From CAZYPH01 sp964649095 (GTDB lineage Bacteria > Bdellovibrionota > UBA1018 > UBA923), in assembly GCA_964649095.1 (NCBI GenBank), contig CAZYPH010000098.1, positions 1-8,096 of the forward strand: a stretch of DNA of 8,096 bases. The letters run 5' to 3'. A program made the position numbers and the translations under genes. Shown here in pieces: positions 1 through 6,674 of the stretch (position 1 is the first letter of the stretch; every line of letters begins with the position of its first letter). Under the pieces are notes generated by a model. It searched no databases. It was not told the origin of the DNA and saw nothing but the letters and a program-made list of their open reading frames with translations.

Positions 1-2
1 GA

Positions 3-1238
3 CAGCGCCGACATTGGGCTGCCGCTATGCAGGGGGCCACGGCCTATCTTGCGGTGCATGATCATAATTTTGAATACACCCTGATTCGAGATAGCGCCCT
101 TGAAAATGAAGCTGCAACTTCAAACCGCATAGCCGAATCTTCGACCGTTCTGTTTCCACAATTTATAGTCGGAACAGGTGGTGCCGGGTTACGTGACAGT
201 CGCTGCCAAACCCAATCGTGTTGCGACGACCACTGCCAGAACTTTATCAAAACAAAAGGTTTCCTGAAGCTTACGCCCACGACTCGAGGCTTGCAGATCG
301 AATTTATTAATAAACATCAAGAGCGTTTGTTTCAGACGGTGCTGCCGTCAAATGAGTCATCGAGCGCTACGCCGCGAAGTGTGTCATCGAGCGCTACGCC
401 GCGAAGTGTCTCATCGAGCGCTACGCCGCGAAGTGTATCATCGAGTGCATCGCGCCCCCACAGCAGAGGACGTTCTCCGGCGTCGTTTTCGTTTGAAGAC
501 CGGCTGCTACAAAATCCCTACCAAAGCCGTCGCTATCGAGCGGCCCCGATTAAAACCATTCAACTACAAAACCCAACCACCGACTTAAATTTTCAAGGGA
601 CGCTGTGCCCCGAAAACATTGTTGAACGCGTGCGAAGCTTTGGCCCGCATGCGATCGTGACCCTTGGTGCGCGATTCCATCGAGGTACACCATCGCTAGC
701 ATTGAAACAACGAGCGTACATTTCCGCACAGATTTTTAAAACCCTGACACACTACGGACAAAAACCGGTCGTGATTTTTTCCGGAGGCCATGGCGAAGCC
801 GAAGCCATGCAGCATCTTTTTAGTACGTACAAAGATCGGTTGGTAGCCGCGACGCCGGGCCACGCAAACTCGAACTCACGGCCGGCGAGACTACCGGAGA
901 ATCGATCAGAGCACACTCAGGAAGTTGCCCAAGACACTTCTCCAAACGACCGTAGTCTCATCGAGAATAGATCGCAGAGCACGATTCAGAACGCGCACTA
1001 CTCGAATCGCATCCTGCGTAGTCTTTACGACAGCAGCCAGGAATTGGGTCACCCACTGCCACGGCCTAAAAAAGTTTTGATTATTACAACACAGGTTGCA
1101 GGAAGAAGGGGTACGGTCATCGATAACCACACCCGACGAGCCCTTCGTGATTTCCGCACTCACAGCGCGTTACACGGAACCGAGTACCACGCTGTGAGTT
1201 GCAATTATGATCCAAATATCAATGCGCTCTACTTCTGA
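3..1238 (+). CDS. Acid phosphatase-like tail fused to YdcF/DUF218-like domain (5'-partial)
   Basis: The reading frame is open to the window edge, and residues encoded before the first ATG (position 27) fit the upstream domain, so that ATG is probably internal and the true start lies outside. Residues are numbered from ATG 27. Residues 3-17 (GATAYLAVHDHNFEY) resemble the last metal-binding motif of calcineurin-like phosphoesterases of the purple/tartrate-resistant acid phosphatase type (usually GHDHN); a Gly-rich IVGTGGAG (47-54) and a GFLKL...LF.T.LP ending (78-107) also fit. Residues 111-150 are a Ser/Pro/Arg linker with three SSSATPRSV repeats. Residues 205-403 look like YdcF/DUF218: AIVTLGARF (209-217), VVIFSGGHGEAEAM (248-261), an E-N-R-S...T..N motif (313-322) and VLIITTQVAGRRG (350-362). 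A charged stretch of about 35 residues (272-308) interrupts this domain. Five Cys lie at 60-70. YdcF proteins are poorly characterised, so no substrate is assigned. The domain calls are from motif memory, not from a search. Confidence 0.7.
   Translation, partial: QRRHWAAAMQGATAYLAVHDHNFEYTLIRDSALENEAATSNRIAESSTVLFPQFIVGTGGAGLRDSRCQTQSCCDDHCQNFIKTKGFLKLTPTTRGLQIEFINKHQERLFQTVLPSNESSSATPRSVSSSATPRSVSSSATPRSVSSSASRPHSRGRSPASFSFEDRLLQNPYQSRRYRAAPIKTIQLQNPTTDLNFQGTLCPENIVERVRSFGPHAIVTLGARFHRGTPSLALKQRAYISAQIFKTLTHYGQKPVVIFSGGHGEAEAMQHLFSTYKDRLVAATPGHANSNSRPARLPENRSEHTQEVAQDTSPNDRSLIENRSQSTIQNAHYSNRILRSLYDSSQELGHPLPRPKKVLIITTQVAGRRGTVIDNHTRRALRDFRTHSALHGTEYHAVSCNYDPNINALYF
357..437 (+). repeat. Three 27-bp in-frame tandem repeats in the linker of the phosphatase/YdcF gene
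   Basis: Units are 357-383, 384-410 and 411-437. They are identical except for the final base (G, C, A), which is the third position of a Val codon, so every copy encodes SSSATPRSV. A degenerate fourth unit follows at 438-464 (SSSASRPHS), sharing the first eight bases. The unit length is a multiple of three, so copy-number changes would keep the frame. The repeats sit between two predicted domains and probably form a flexible linker. Confidence 0.95.
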
Positions 1239-2059
1239 CCCTCACGCGCTTCGTACTCCTGAGCTAATTTCTCGATCGCTTGATCAATTGTAATACGGGC
1301 TTTTGGTGGTGCACCAAGTTCTTTGGTTAAAGCCGCCAACTCTTCCGCTGACCCCGCACCACTGCCGCTTGCCTCAGCGCCCAAACTACGCACGTAATGC
1401 GCTAACGCAAATCGATCGGCTACCGGCAATGCAAACGCTGGCATAGTACCCAGACCATTTGTTAACGTTTTATAAATAGCCGCTACGGTATGGCCGTTTT
1501 TCCAGCCATCGGTCACAGTAAAGTTCCGTGGTTTCGGATTCAATGCCGCCGCCGCTACACCGTCGCCATGCCCACCGGCTCCATGACAGGTAATACAATT
1601 TTGAGAGAACAACACCTTGCCCTTTGCTAAGGCGTCATCCGATGGCTTCACCAAGGCATTGACGTCCACTGAACCACCGCTACTCTGAGGCGGGTTTTCC
1701 GAGGCATCAACTCGTGCAGGCAACGGCTCATCACGATAAAACAAGTCGGCGCCTGACAACCCAACAAATAGAACTAGAAAATAGAACGTGCCAAAAAACG
1801 TCACGTTATTTTCAAGCCCATCGTATTTAAGGCCCATAAAAAATAAAATCACACACATGGCTTTAGCTGTGGCGATAAGCATCGCAATAAATACGTTGAA
1901 CGAACCAAAATCAACGTACGAAACGGCTACCGTCAATACTGTCAGAACAATCAAAATACCAAAAACACGGTTATAAACTGACATTGGCACAATATGATGC
2001 ACCGATGCGTGGCCGCTGTTTTTCCCCTGAGAATCTGATCTATTATCTGATGTTGTCAT
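1229..2059 (-). CDS. ctaF: Cytochrome c oxidase subunit IV (CtaF) fused to a cytochrome c domain
   Basis: Predicted 276 aa. Residues 1-30 form a polar cytoplasmic N-terminus. Three membrane helices (about 31-48, 53-76, 87-105) make a prokaryotic COX4 domain, including the ATAKA segment at 63-67. With the N-terminus inside, three helices place the C-terminus in the periplasm, as required for the cytochrome c domain that follows: heme-attachment motif CITCH at 155-159 and probable axial Met206 in GLGTMPAF. A Ser/Gly/Pro linker (about 110-140) joins the two parts. A charged tail (about 227-276) of unknown role follows the heme domain. The start at 2059 was chosen because it follows the ctaE stop by 29 bases and gives a normal COX4 N-terminus. 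An upstream ATG at 2128 would overlap ctaE by 40 bases and add residues that are only ctaE sequence in another frame. The Shine-Dalgarno match is weak (GGGT, 4 bases from the start). It is the last gene of the cluster and ends in a 10-base tail-to-tail overlap with the plus-strand gene. Confidence 0.88.
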   Translation of the reverse strand: MTTSDNRSDSQGKNSGHASVHHIVPMSVYNRVFGILIVLTVLTVAVSYVDFGSFNVFIAMLIATAKAMCVILFFMGLKYDGLENNVTFFGTFYFLVLFVGLSGADLFYRDEPLPARVDASENPPQSSGGSVDVNALVKPSDDALAKGKVLFSQNCITCHGAGGHGDGVAAAALNPKPRNFTVTDGWKNGHTVAAIYKTLTNGLGTMPAFALPVADRFALAHYVRSLGAEASGSGAGSAEELAALTKELGAPPKARITIDQAIEKLAQEYEAREGQK

Positions 2060-2088
2060 AGTTACCCATTCTAATAATAAAAAATGCC

Positions 2089-2754
2089 CTAACCCACTAA
2101 ATACAATAGAGGGAACAAGTAGATCCAAATCAAATCTACTAAGTGCCAGTACAAACCAACCATCTCGACCGGAGTGTAATAGTGTTCTGAGAACTCATTA
2201 CGTTTTGTGCGAACCAAAACCCATCCAATCAGACCCATCCCCAACAGCACGTGTATCCCGTGTAAGCCCGTCATCATGAAGTAGAAAGAAAAGAACAGAT
2301 TCGCTTTTGGATGCGTCAGGTGGTTTTTCGTGGCGTCGAAAAAACCGCCTGGCAATAACCCTTCGTGGAATTTGTGGGTGTATTCAAAATACTTTACTAC
2401 TAGAAAGACCACCGCACAGATTAGGGTCACGACCATCATCTGCGCCGATTCTTTCGGTTTATTTCGCTGTGCTAAACCGACCGCGCGCGCATAACACCAA
2501 CTCGAGAAAATCAACACAATGGTATTGATACCACCCATCACGCGATTAAGTTCTTTATGCGCCTCTTGGAACATTTCAGGATACATGCCTCGAAACAGGA
2601 TGTAGCCCACAAACAAACCACCAAAAAGCATGATTTCCGTTACTAAAAATAACCACATGCCAAATTTTGAAGCGACAAACTCAGCATCAGCGCTTTCAAA
2701 ATGGTGGGCATGATGGTGCTTATGATCGACTGCTACTTCTGACTGTGCACTCAT
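2089..2754 (-). CDS. ctaE: Cytochrome c oxidase subunit III
   Basis: Predicted 221 aa, a COX3 family membrane protein that stabilises the catalytic core of the heme-copper oxidase. A His-rich N-terminus (residues 11-18) precedes about five membrane helices, the usual size for the short bacterial form, which lacks the first two helices of longer homologues. Family segments are KFGMWLFLVTEIMLFGGLF (30-48), the KYFEYTHKFHEG helix end with its conserved Glu, FFSFYFMMTGLHGIHVLLG, and a C-terminal GLYWHLVDLIWIYLFPLLYL. A clear Shine-Dalgarno AAGGAG (2766-2771) lies 11 bases before the ATG. It starts 46 bases after the ctaD stop and is followed 29 bases later by ctaF. No missing family segment was seen. 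Confidence 0.97.
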   Translation of the reverse strand: MSAQSEVAVDHKHHHAHHFESADAEFVASKFGMWLFLVTEIMLFGGLFVGYILFRGMYPEMFQEAHKELNRVMGGINTIVLIFSSWCYARAVGLAQRNKPKESAQMMVVTLICAVVFLVVKYFEYTHKFHEGLLPGGFFDATKNHLTHPKANLFFSFYFMMTGLHGIHVLLGMGLIGWVLVRTKRNEFSEHYYTPVEMVGLYWHLVDLIWIYLFPLLYLVG

Positions 2755-2800
2755 TTTTTGTCCGTCTCCTTCAAACTAAATCTAAAATTTACCAAGTGAA

Positions 2801-4456
2801 TTAAACATTTTCCGGCTGATAATTATAAGGCGGCTCCGTAACAATCGGCTGTTGATGGAAGTTGTGTAGGGTTGGTGGACACTCTACGGTCCACTCTAAC
2901 GTCTTTGCATCCCACGGATTATTTACGGTAACTTTTGGCCCTTTTTTCGCGGCATAGATTAAAATTGCGAAATGCACGAACAAACCAAAAGCCGTTAAAA
3001 AGGCACCCACGGTAGATAGTTTGTGCGCAATTTCAAACTGTGCTGGGTAGTTATAATAACGGCGTGGCATGCCGTGGCTACCCATCCAGAATTGTGGCAA
3101 GAATAATAGATTGAAACCAACGAATACAAAAAACCAAGCAAACTTCGCGCCGGCTTCGTTATACATGCGACCAAAAATTTTCGGCCACCAATAGTGGAAA
3201 CCACCAAGCAACGCCATTACGGTACCGCCCATCATTACATAGTGGAAGTGTGCGACGATGAAGTACGTATCAGTCAAATGCACGTCAGTAGATAGAGAGC
3301 CTAAAAACAGACCCGTCAACCCACCGATAGAAAATAAGAAAATAAACGTCAGTGCATACAACATCGGTGTGGTTATTGTAATTTTCCCTTTGTACAGCGT
3401 TGCAGTCCAGTTAAAGATTTTTACCGCCGTCGGAACTGCCACTAAAAATGTCAGAAATGAAAATAGAAAGTTAGAGAAATCTGACTGACCACTCACGAAC
3501 ATATGGTGGCCCCACACTAGAAAGCTAATCGCCGCAATGGCCAAGCTAGAGTAGGCAATTGCGCTATATCCGAAAATTACTTTTCTAGAAAACGTAGTGA
3601 TCAACTCACTAATAATACCCATACCCGGCAAGATCATGATGTAGACCGCTGGGTGCGAGTAGAACCAAAAAAAGTGTTGGAACAAAATCGGATCGCCGCC
3701 CAACTTCGCGTCGAAAATACCAATTTTGAACACACGCTCCATGGCTAACAATACCATCGTAATACCAATCACGGGTGTCGCTAAAACTTGAATAATGCTA
3801 GTCGCATACTGCGCCCAAATAAACAGTGGCATACGGTGGAAGGTCATGCCTGGCGCTCTTAATTTGTGAATGGTGGCGATGAAATTCAATCCAGTAAAAA
3901 TACTAGAAAAACCCATCACAAATACCGACATCACGACCAAGACAACGCTAGTGCCGGTACGAATGCTGTAAGGCGTATAAAACGTCCATCCAGTGTCCAC
4001 ACCGCTACCCAAAATGATGGCGGCCAAGGCCATCAAGGCGCCTACGATATAAACATAGTAACTCGCCAAATTTAAACGTGGGAAGGCCACATCTTTTGCG
4101 CCGATCATGAGTGGCAAAAGAAAGTTCCCCAATGCTGCCGGAATCGCCGGAATAATAAACATAAACACCATGATGGCGCCGTGTAACGTAAACACTTTAT
4201 TGTAGGTGTCCGACTCCATAATTGTTTTGGTCGGCGTCCAATGCTCCATACGAATCGCAAGTGCAAACAAACCACCAACTACGAAAAACAGAAGTGTCGT
4301 CCACAGATACATCACACCAATACGTTTATGATCGAGTGTGGTTAACCAAGACCAAATTCCTTTTTCCTCGTGCAAATAGTCGACATGGCCGCTGTGCGAT
4401 CCGTGCGAGGATGCGGCTGACGTACTGGAATGTGTTGAGCTATGTGTTGTATTCAT
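2801..4456 (-). CDS. ctaD: Cytochrome c oxidase subunit I, A2-type (caa3)
   Basis: Predicted 551 aa, the catalytic subunit that reduces O2 to water and pumps protons in the cytoplasmic membrane. Ligands visible: His92 and His405 for heme a, His403 for heme a3 (AHFHYV), and His268, His317 and His318 for CuB. Tyr272 is the likely His-Tyr cross-link partner. Asp122 (GAKDVAFPRLN) fits the D-channel entrance, and Lys346 (PTAVKIFNW) fits the K-channel. The helix VI motif is YSHPAVY (266-272). It lacks the Glu of A1 enzymes and has the Tyr-Ser pair that defines the A2 subfamily, as in Thermus and Rhodothermus caa3 oxidases. The first 30 residues are Ser/His/Thr-rich. A GGAG Shine-Dalgarno (4467-4470) lies 10 bases before the ATG, and the gene starts 19 bases after ctaC. 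Confidence 0.98.
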   Translation of the reverse strand: MNTTHSSTHSSTSAASSHGSHSGHVDYLHEEKGIWSWLTTLDHKRIGVMYLWTTLLFFVVGGLFALAIRMEHWTPTKTIMESDTYNKVFTLHGAIMVFMFIIPAIPAALGNFLLPLMIGAKDVAFPRLNLASYYVYIVGALMALAAIILGSGVDTGWTFYTPYSIRTGTSVVLVVMSVFVMGFSSIFTGLNFIATIHKLRAPGMTFHRMPLFIWAQYATSIIQVLATPVIGITMVLLAMERVFKIGIFDAKLGGDPILFQHFFWFYSHPAVYIMILPGMGIISELITTFSRKVIFGYSAIAYSSLAIAAISFLVWGHHMFVSGQSDFSNFLFSFLTFLVAVPTAVKIFNWTATLYKGKITITTPMLYALTFIFLFSIGGLTGLFLGSLSTDVHLTDTYFIVAHFHYVMMGGTVMALLGGFHYWWPKIFGRMYNEAGAKFAWFFVFVGFNLLFLPQFWMGSHGMPRRYYNYPAQFEIAHKLSTVGAFLTAFGLFVHFAILIYAAKKGPKVTVNNPWDAKTLEWTVECPPTLHNFHQQPIVTEPPYNYQPENV

Positions 4457-4475
4457 TTAAGTATCACTCCAAAAA

Positions 4476-5474
4476 TCACTTTAAACTTTTAATATATGCA
4501 ATAATCGCGTTGATTTCGTCTTCTTTAAGAACACCCTCGTAGGCCGGCATTTGTCCTGGAGCAAAGCCCTTCACGACGTGGGCGTTGGGCTTTAAAATAG
4601 ACTCTCTCAAATAATTCTCGTCGGCCGTCGCTTTAGAACCGTCAACATGTTCGACCTCGGTTCCAAAAAGGCCCTTCCATGTTGGTCCAACACGCTGCGC
4701 TCCGTCGGCAGAGTGGCACGCAACACAGCCCTTATTATTCGAGTATTCTTTTCCTTGGTCTGCCAACGATGCCACCGGTGCATTGGCACCGGAACCAGCT
4801 GCCGATGGTTCTTTCTTTAGCCCCGACAACTCACCAGTCACCAGCCACTTTTGATACTCGACCGGCTCGACAACATAGGCCTTCGCCAACATGTCGGAGT
4901 GGCCCGCACCACAAAACTCTGTGCAGTATACCGGATGTTCTCCAGCTAAAGTGGGTGTAAACGATAAATACGAATACAAGCCCGGTACAACGTCTTGTTT
5001 AATACGCATGTTCGGTAAAAAGACGCCGTGCAATACGTCTTCAGACGTCATGATTAACTTAACAGGTTGCCCTTTGGGTAAAACTAGTTCCCCCAAAGTC
5101 TTACGGCCGTTTGAGTATTCGAAATTCCACAACCATTGTTTGCCGAATACGTTGATTTCAATTGCATTGGCCGGCACAACACGCATCTTTCGATAAACGT
5201 AAAATCCCCAAGCAAAAACATCCAACAAGAGGATGAGTGGAATCACCGTCCACAGCGTTTCGAGTTTATGATTCTCACGAATCATCTCAGTCTTGCGGCC
5301 CTTTTTGGTGTGATGGAATTTGCTCACAAAATAGAACACTGCAATCATGGTGCCTGTTAAACTTACAAGACTTAACCACCATAAAAATTCGTGTAAGTTA
5401 TCGACACTAGAAGCAATGGTCGATGCCTGTGGCAGTGAAATAGAAACGGCTGCATATGCATTTTGACCGAACAT
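4476..5474 (-). CDS. ctaC: Cytochrome c oxidase subunit II with C-terminal cytochrome c domain
   Basis: Predicted 332 aa. This subunit takes electrons from soluble or membrane donors and passes them to subunit I. Two membrane helices (about 30-51 and 73-94) are followed by a periplasmic cupredoxin domain. The CuA ligands are all present: His149, Cys184, Glu186 (backbone carbonyl in known structures), Cys188, His192 and Met195. The aromatic electron-entry patch is QWLWNF (113-118). Glu72 in KLETLWTVIP matches the conserved helix II Glu near the K-channel. After a Gly/Ala/Ser linker (about 224-237) comes a cytochrome c domain with CVACH (250-254) and probable axial Met309 (GQMPAY). This fused architecture defines caa3 oxidases. 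No typical signal peptide is visible before helix I; a short N-terminus ending in ASSVDNL is used instead. Shine-Dalgarno AGGAG (5484-5488) lies 9 bases before the ATG. Confidence 0.97.
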   Translation of the reverse strand: MFGQNAYAAVSISLPQASTIASSVDNLHEFLWWLSLVSLTGTMIAVFYFVSKFHHTKKGRKTEMIRENHKLETLWTVIPLILLLDVFAWGFYVYRKMRVVPANAIEINVFGKQWLWNFEYSNGRKTLGELVLPKGQPVKLIMTSEDVLHGVFLPNMRIKQDVVPGLYSYLSFTPTLAGEHPVYCTEFCGAGHSDMLAKAYVVEPVEYQKWLVTGELSGLKKEPSAAGSGANAPVASLADQGKEYSNNKGCVACHSADGAQRVGPTWKGLFGTEVEHVDGSKATADENYLRESILKPNAHVVKGFAPGQMPAYEGVLKEDEINAIIAYIKSLK

Positions 5475-5530
5475 GCTATAAGACTCCTACTCAAGAGTTA
5501 TCAAAAAAATTTTATTGGAACGTAACTTCA

Positions 5531-5560
5531 ATTAGCTGATGATGTTGAACATTGTTGCAA
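5531..5560 (-). promoter_or_regulatory. Possible internal promoter upstream of ctaC
   Basis: The SCO-ctaC spacer (5475-5565, 91 bases, AT-rich) is the largest gap in the cluster. On the minus strand it holds TTGCAA (5555-5560) and GCTAAT (5531-5536) separated by 18 bases. Each matches the sigma-70 consensus at only four of six positions. An extra promoter here would let the structural subunits be transcribed apart from the assembly genes. The match is weak and could be chance; no terminator hairpin was seen in the spacer. Confidence 0.2.
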
Positions 5561-5565
5561 ATATA

Positions 5566-6654
5566 TCAACGGTTCGCCAACTTCTCTTCGACTCGTCCAC
5601 GTCGAAAAAATTTAAAAATAAAAAAACTTAAGAATAAAATAGTGAGTGCACCGCCGCTCTTCATTAAATTAATCGCATACAATGCGTATTTTCGGTCGGC
5701 AGGGTCGTAGTGGTAACAAAATAATACTAAACGATCGATCACCGAGCCCACCTTGTTTTCACCGGCTTCAACCAGTGCAAGCTTAAGGTCGCGTGTCGGA
5801 AAATGTATGCCATACAAATAACGAGAAACTTTTCCGGAGGGTGAAAGTAAAACCATTGCTGAGGTATGGTTAAATTGGCTGTTTTTTTCATCCCACCAAA
5901 ATTTAAACCCCACCTGATCGGCTAACGCTAAGCTGTGATTATCGGCAAATAGAGCACTCAGTTTAGAATCCAACTCGGGACCTGACTGTAGTTGCGTACG
6001 CAGCTTCTCGACGACAAGAGAATCCTGCTTTTCAGTAAGTGTTTTGTAATTCGTTAAAAAATGCCATTCAATCGAAGCCAGTTTTTGTTCGAGTGCTGTA
6101 TCAACTTTCGAATCCCCATTCTGTTTACGCCACTCAACTATCTTTTCCCGAAGAGCCGCAATGTAGTTTTCACGTTTCGCTCCGGCGATGCTAGGATCTT
6201 CCGTCGCATCGAAGCTGACTGTTACGACCTGAAACTTCTCACCGGGCAGCCAATCAAATTTTGAAAAAGAATCTAAGACCCCATTCAAAAACAAACCACA
6301 CAAACTGGGGCACGAATAATAGGCTAATAAGAGAATCGTTGGTTTACCGGCGGCCAGATACTGGCTCAACGGTACAACAACGCCCGATTCGTTACGAAAT
6401 GTCAGCGTCGAATCGATATTTTTTCCCAACGCTTCGTCGATACCAATTACTTCACGATGGTCTTGAATGGGCTGTGGCAGAGCATTGACCGCGGTCGGTT
6501 GGCTCAACCCGAGAGGACGCGTATTGCCCACCGAAGCCACACCAGATGTTGTATTGGAAGCGTGGGCCACAGGCGTCAAGAATACCAAACACGCCCAGAT
6601 ACCTAGACATAATTGCAGGGCGTGTATTGTTGAAAATCGAAGCTGCTTACCCAC
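5566..6654 (-). CDS. SCO1/SenC family copper chaperone for cytochrome c oxidase
   Basis: Predicted 362 aa from a GTG start. SCO proteins deliver copper to, or reduce the cysteines of, the CuA site of subunit II, which fits the position directly upstream of ctaC. A signal peptide is visible: KQLR, a hydrophobic stretch, then VAHA-SN (cleavage near residue 33). The thioredoxin-like fold has the copper motif CPSLC (Cys115, Cys119) and a distal ligand His263 (FNHTSAMVLLSPSGK), followed by RYLYGIHF. The C-terminus has the CYHYDP element and a membrane helix (about 334-348) with an Arg-rich cytoplasmic end. Compared with typical SCO domains there is extra charged sequence at about 170-245, on both sides of EWHFLT. 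The GTG at 6654 was chosen because it gives a clean signal peptide, lies 20 bases after the ctaB stop and has GGGTGAG (6665-6671) 10 bases upstream. The frame stays open to an ATG at 6792, but that would overlap ctaB by 118 bases. Another GTG at 6669 is possible. Confidence 0.92.
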   Translation of the reverse strand: MGKQLRFSTIHALQLCLGIWACLVFLTPVAHASNTTSGVASVGNTRPLGLSQPTAVNALPQPIQDHREVIGIDEALGKNIDSTLTFRNESGVVVPLSQYLAAGKPTILLLAYYSCPSLCGLFLNGVLDSFSKFDWLPGEKFQVVTVSFDATEDPSIAGAKRENYIAALREKIVEWRKQNGDSKVDTALEQKLASIEWHFLTNYKTLTEKQDSLVVEKLRTQLQSGPELDSKLSALFADNHSLALADQVGFKFWWDEKNSQFNHTSAMVLLSPSGKVSRYLYGIHFPTRDLKLALVEAGENKVGSVIDRLVLFCYHYDPADRKYALYAINLMKSGGALTILFLSFFIFKFFRRGRVEEKLANR

Positions 6655-6664
6655 TCTTAAAGAA

Positions 6665-6671
6665 CTCACCC
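6665..6671 (-). promoter_or_regulatory. Shine-Dalgarno-like site supporting the SCO GTG start
   Basis: On the minus strand GGGTGAG lies 10 bases before GTG 6654, just after the ctaB stop (6675-6677). It favours the short SCO start over the ATG at 6792, which would lie inside ctaB. The match is partial (the consensus is AGGAGG). Confidence 0.4.
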
Positions 6672-6674
6672 AAC

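Noticed and set aside
357..464. Possible CRISPR or other spaced repeat array
   Set aside because: The units are directly adjacent with no spacers and are translated in frame as a protein linker.
352..588. Second open frame across the 27-bp repeats encoding SHRALRREV units
   Set aside because: It is a by-product of the in-frame repeats; any frame without a stop in a 27-base unit stays open. The main frame has domain matches on both sides, this one has none.
2060..2128. Upstream ATG start for ctaF at 2128
   Set aside because: The added 23 residues come from the end of ctaE in another frame. The ATG at 2059 leaves a normal spacer and a normal COX4 N-terminus.
4222..5360. Several plus-strand open frames of 74-106 codons opposite ctaC and ctaD
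   Set aside because: They are antisense to strongly conserved oxidase genes, overlap each other and show no recognisable domains.
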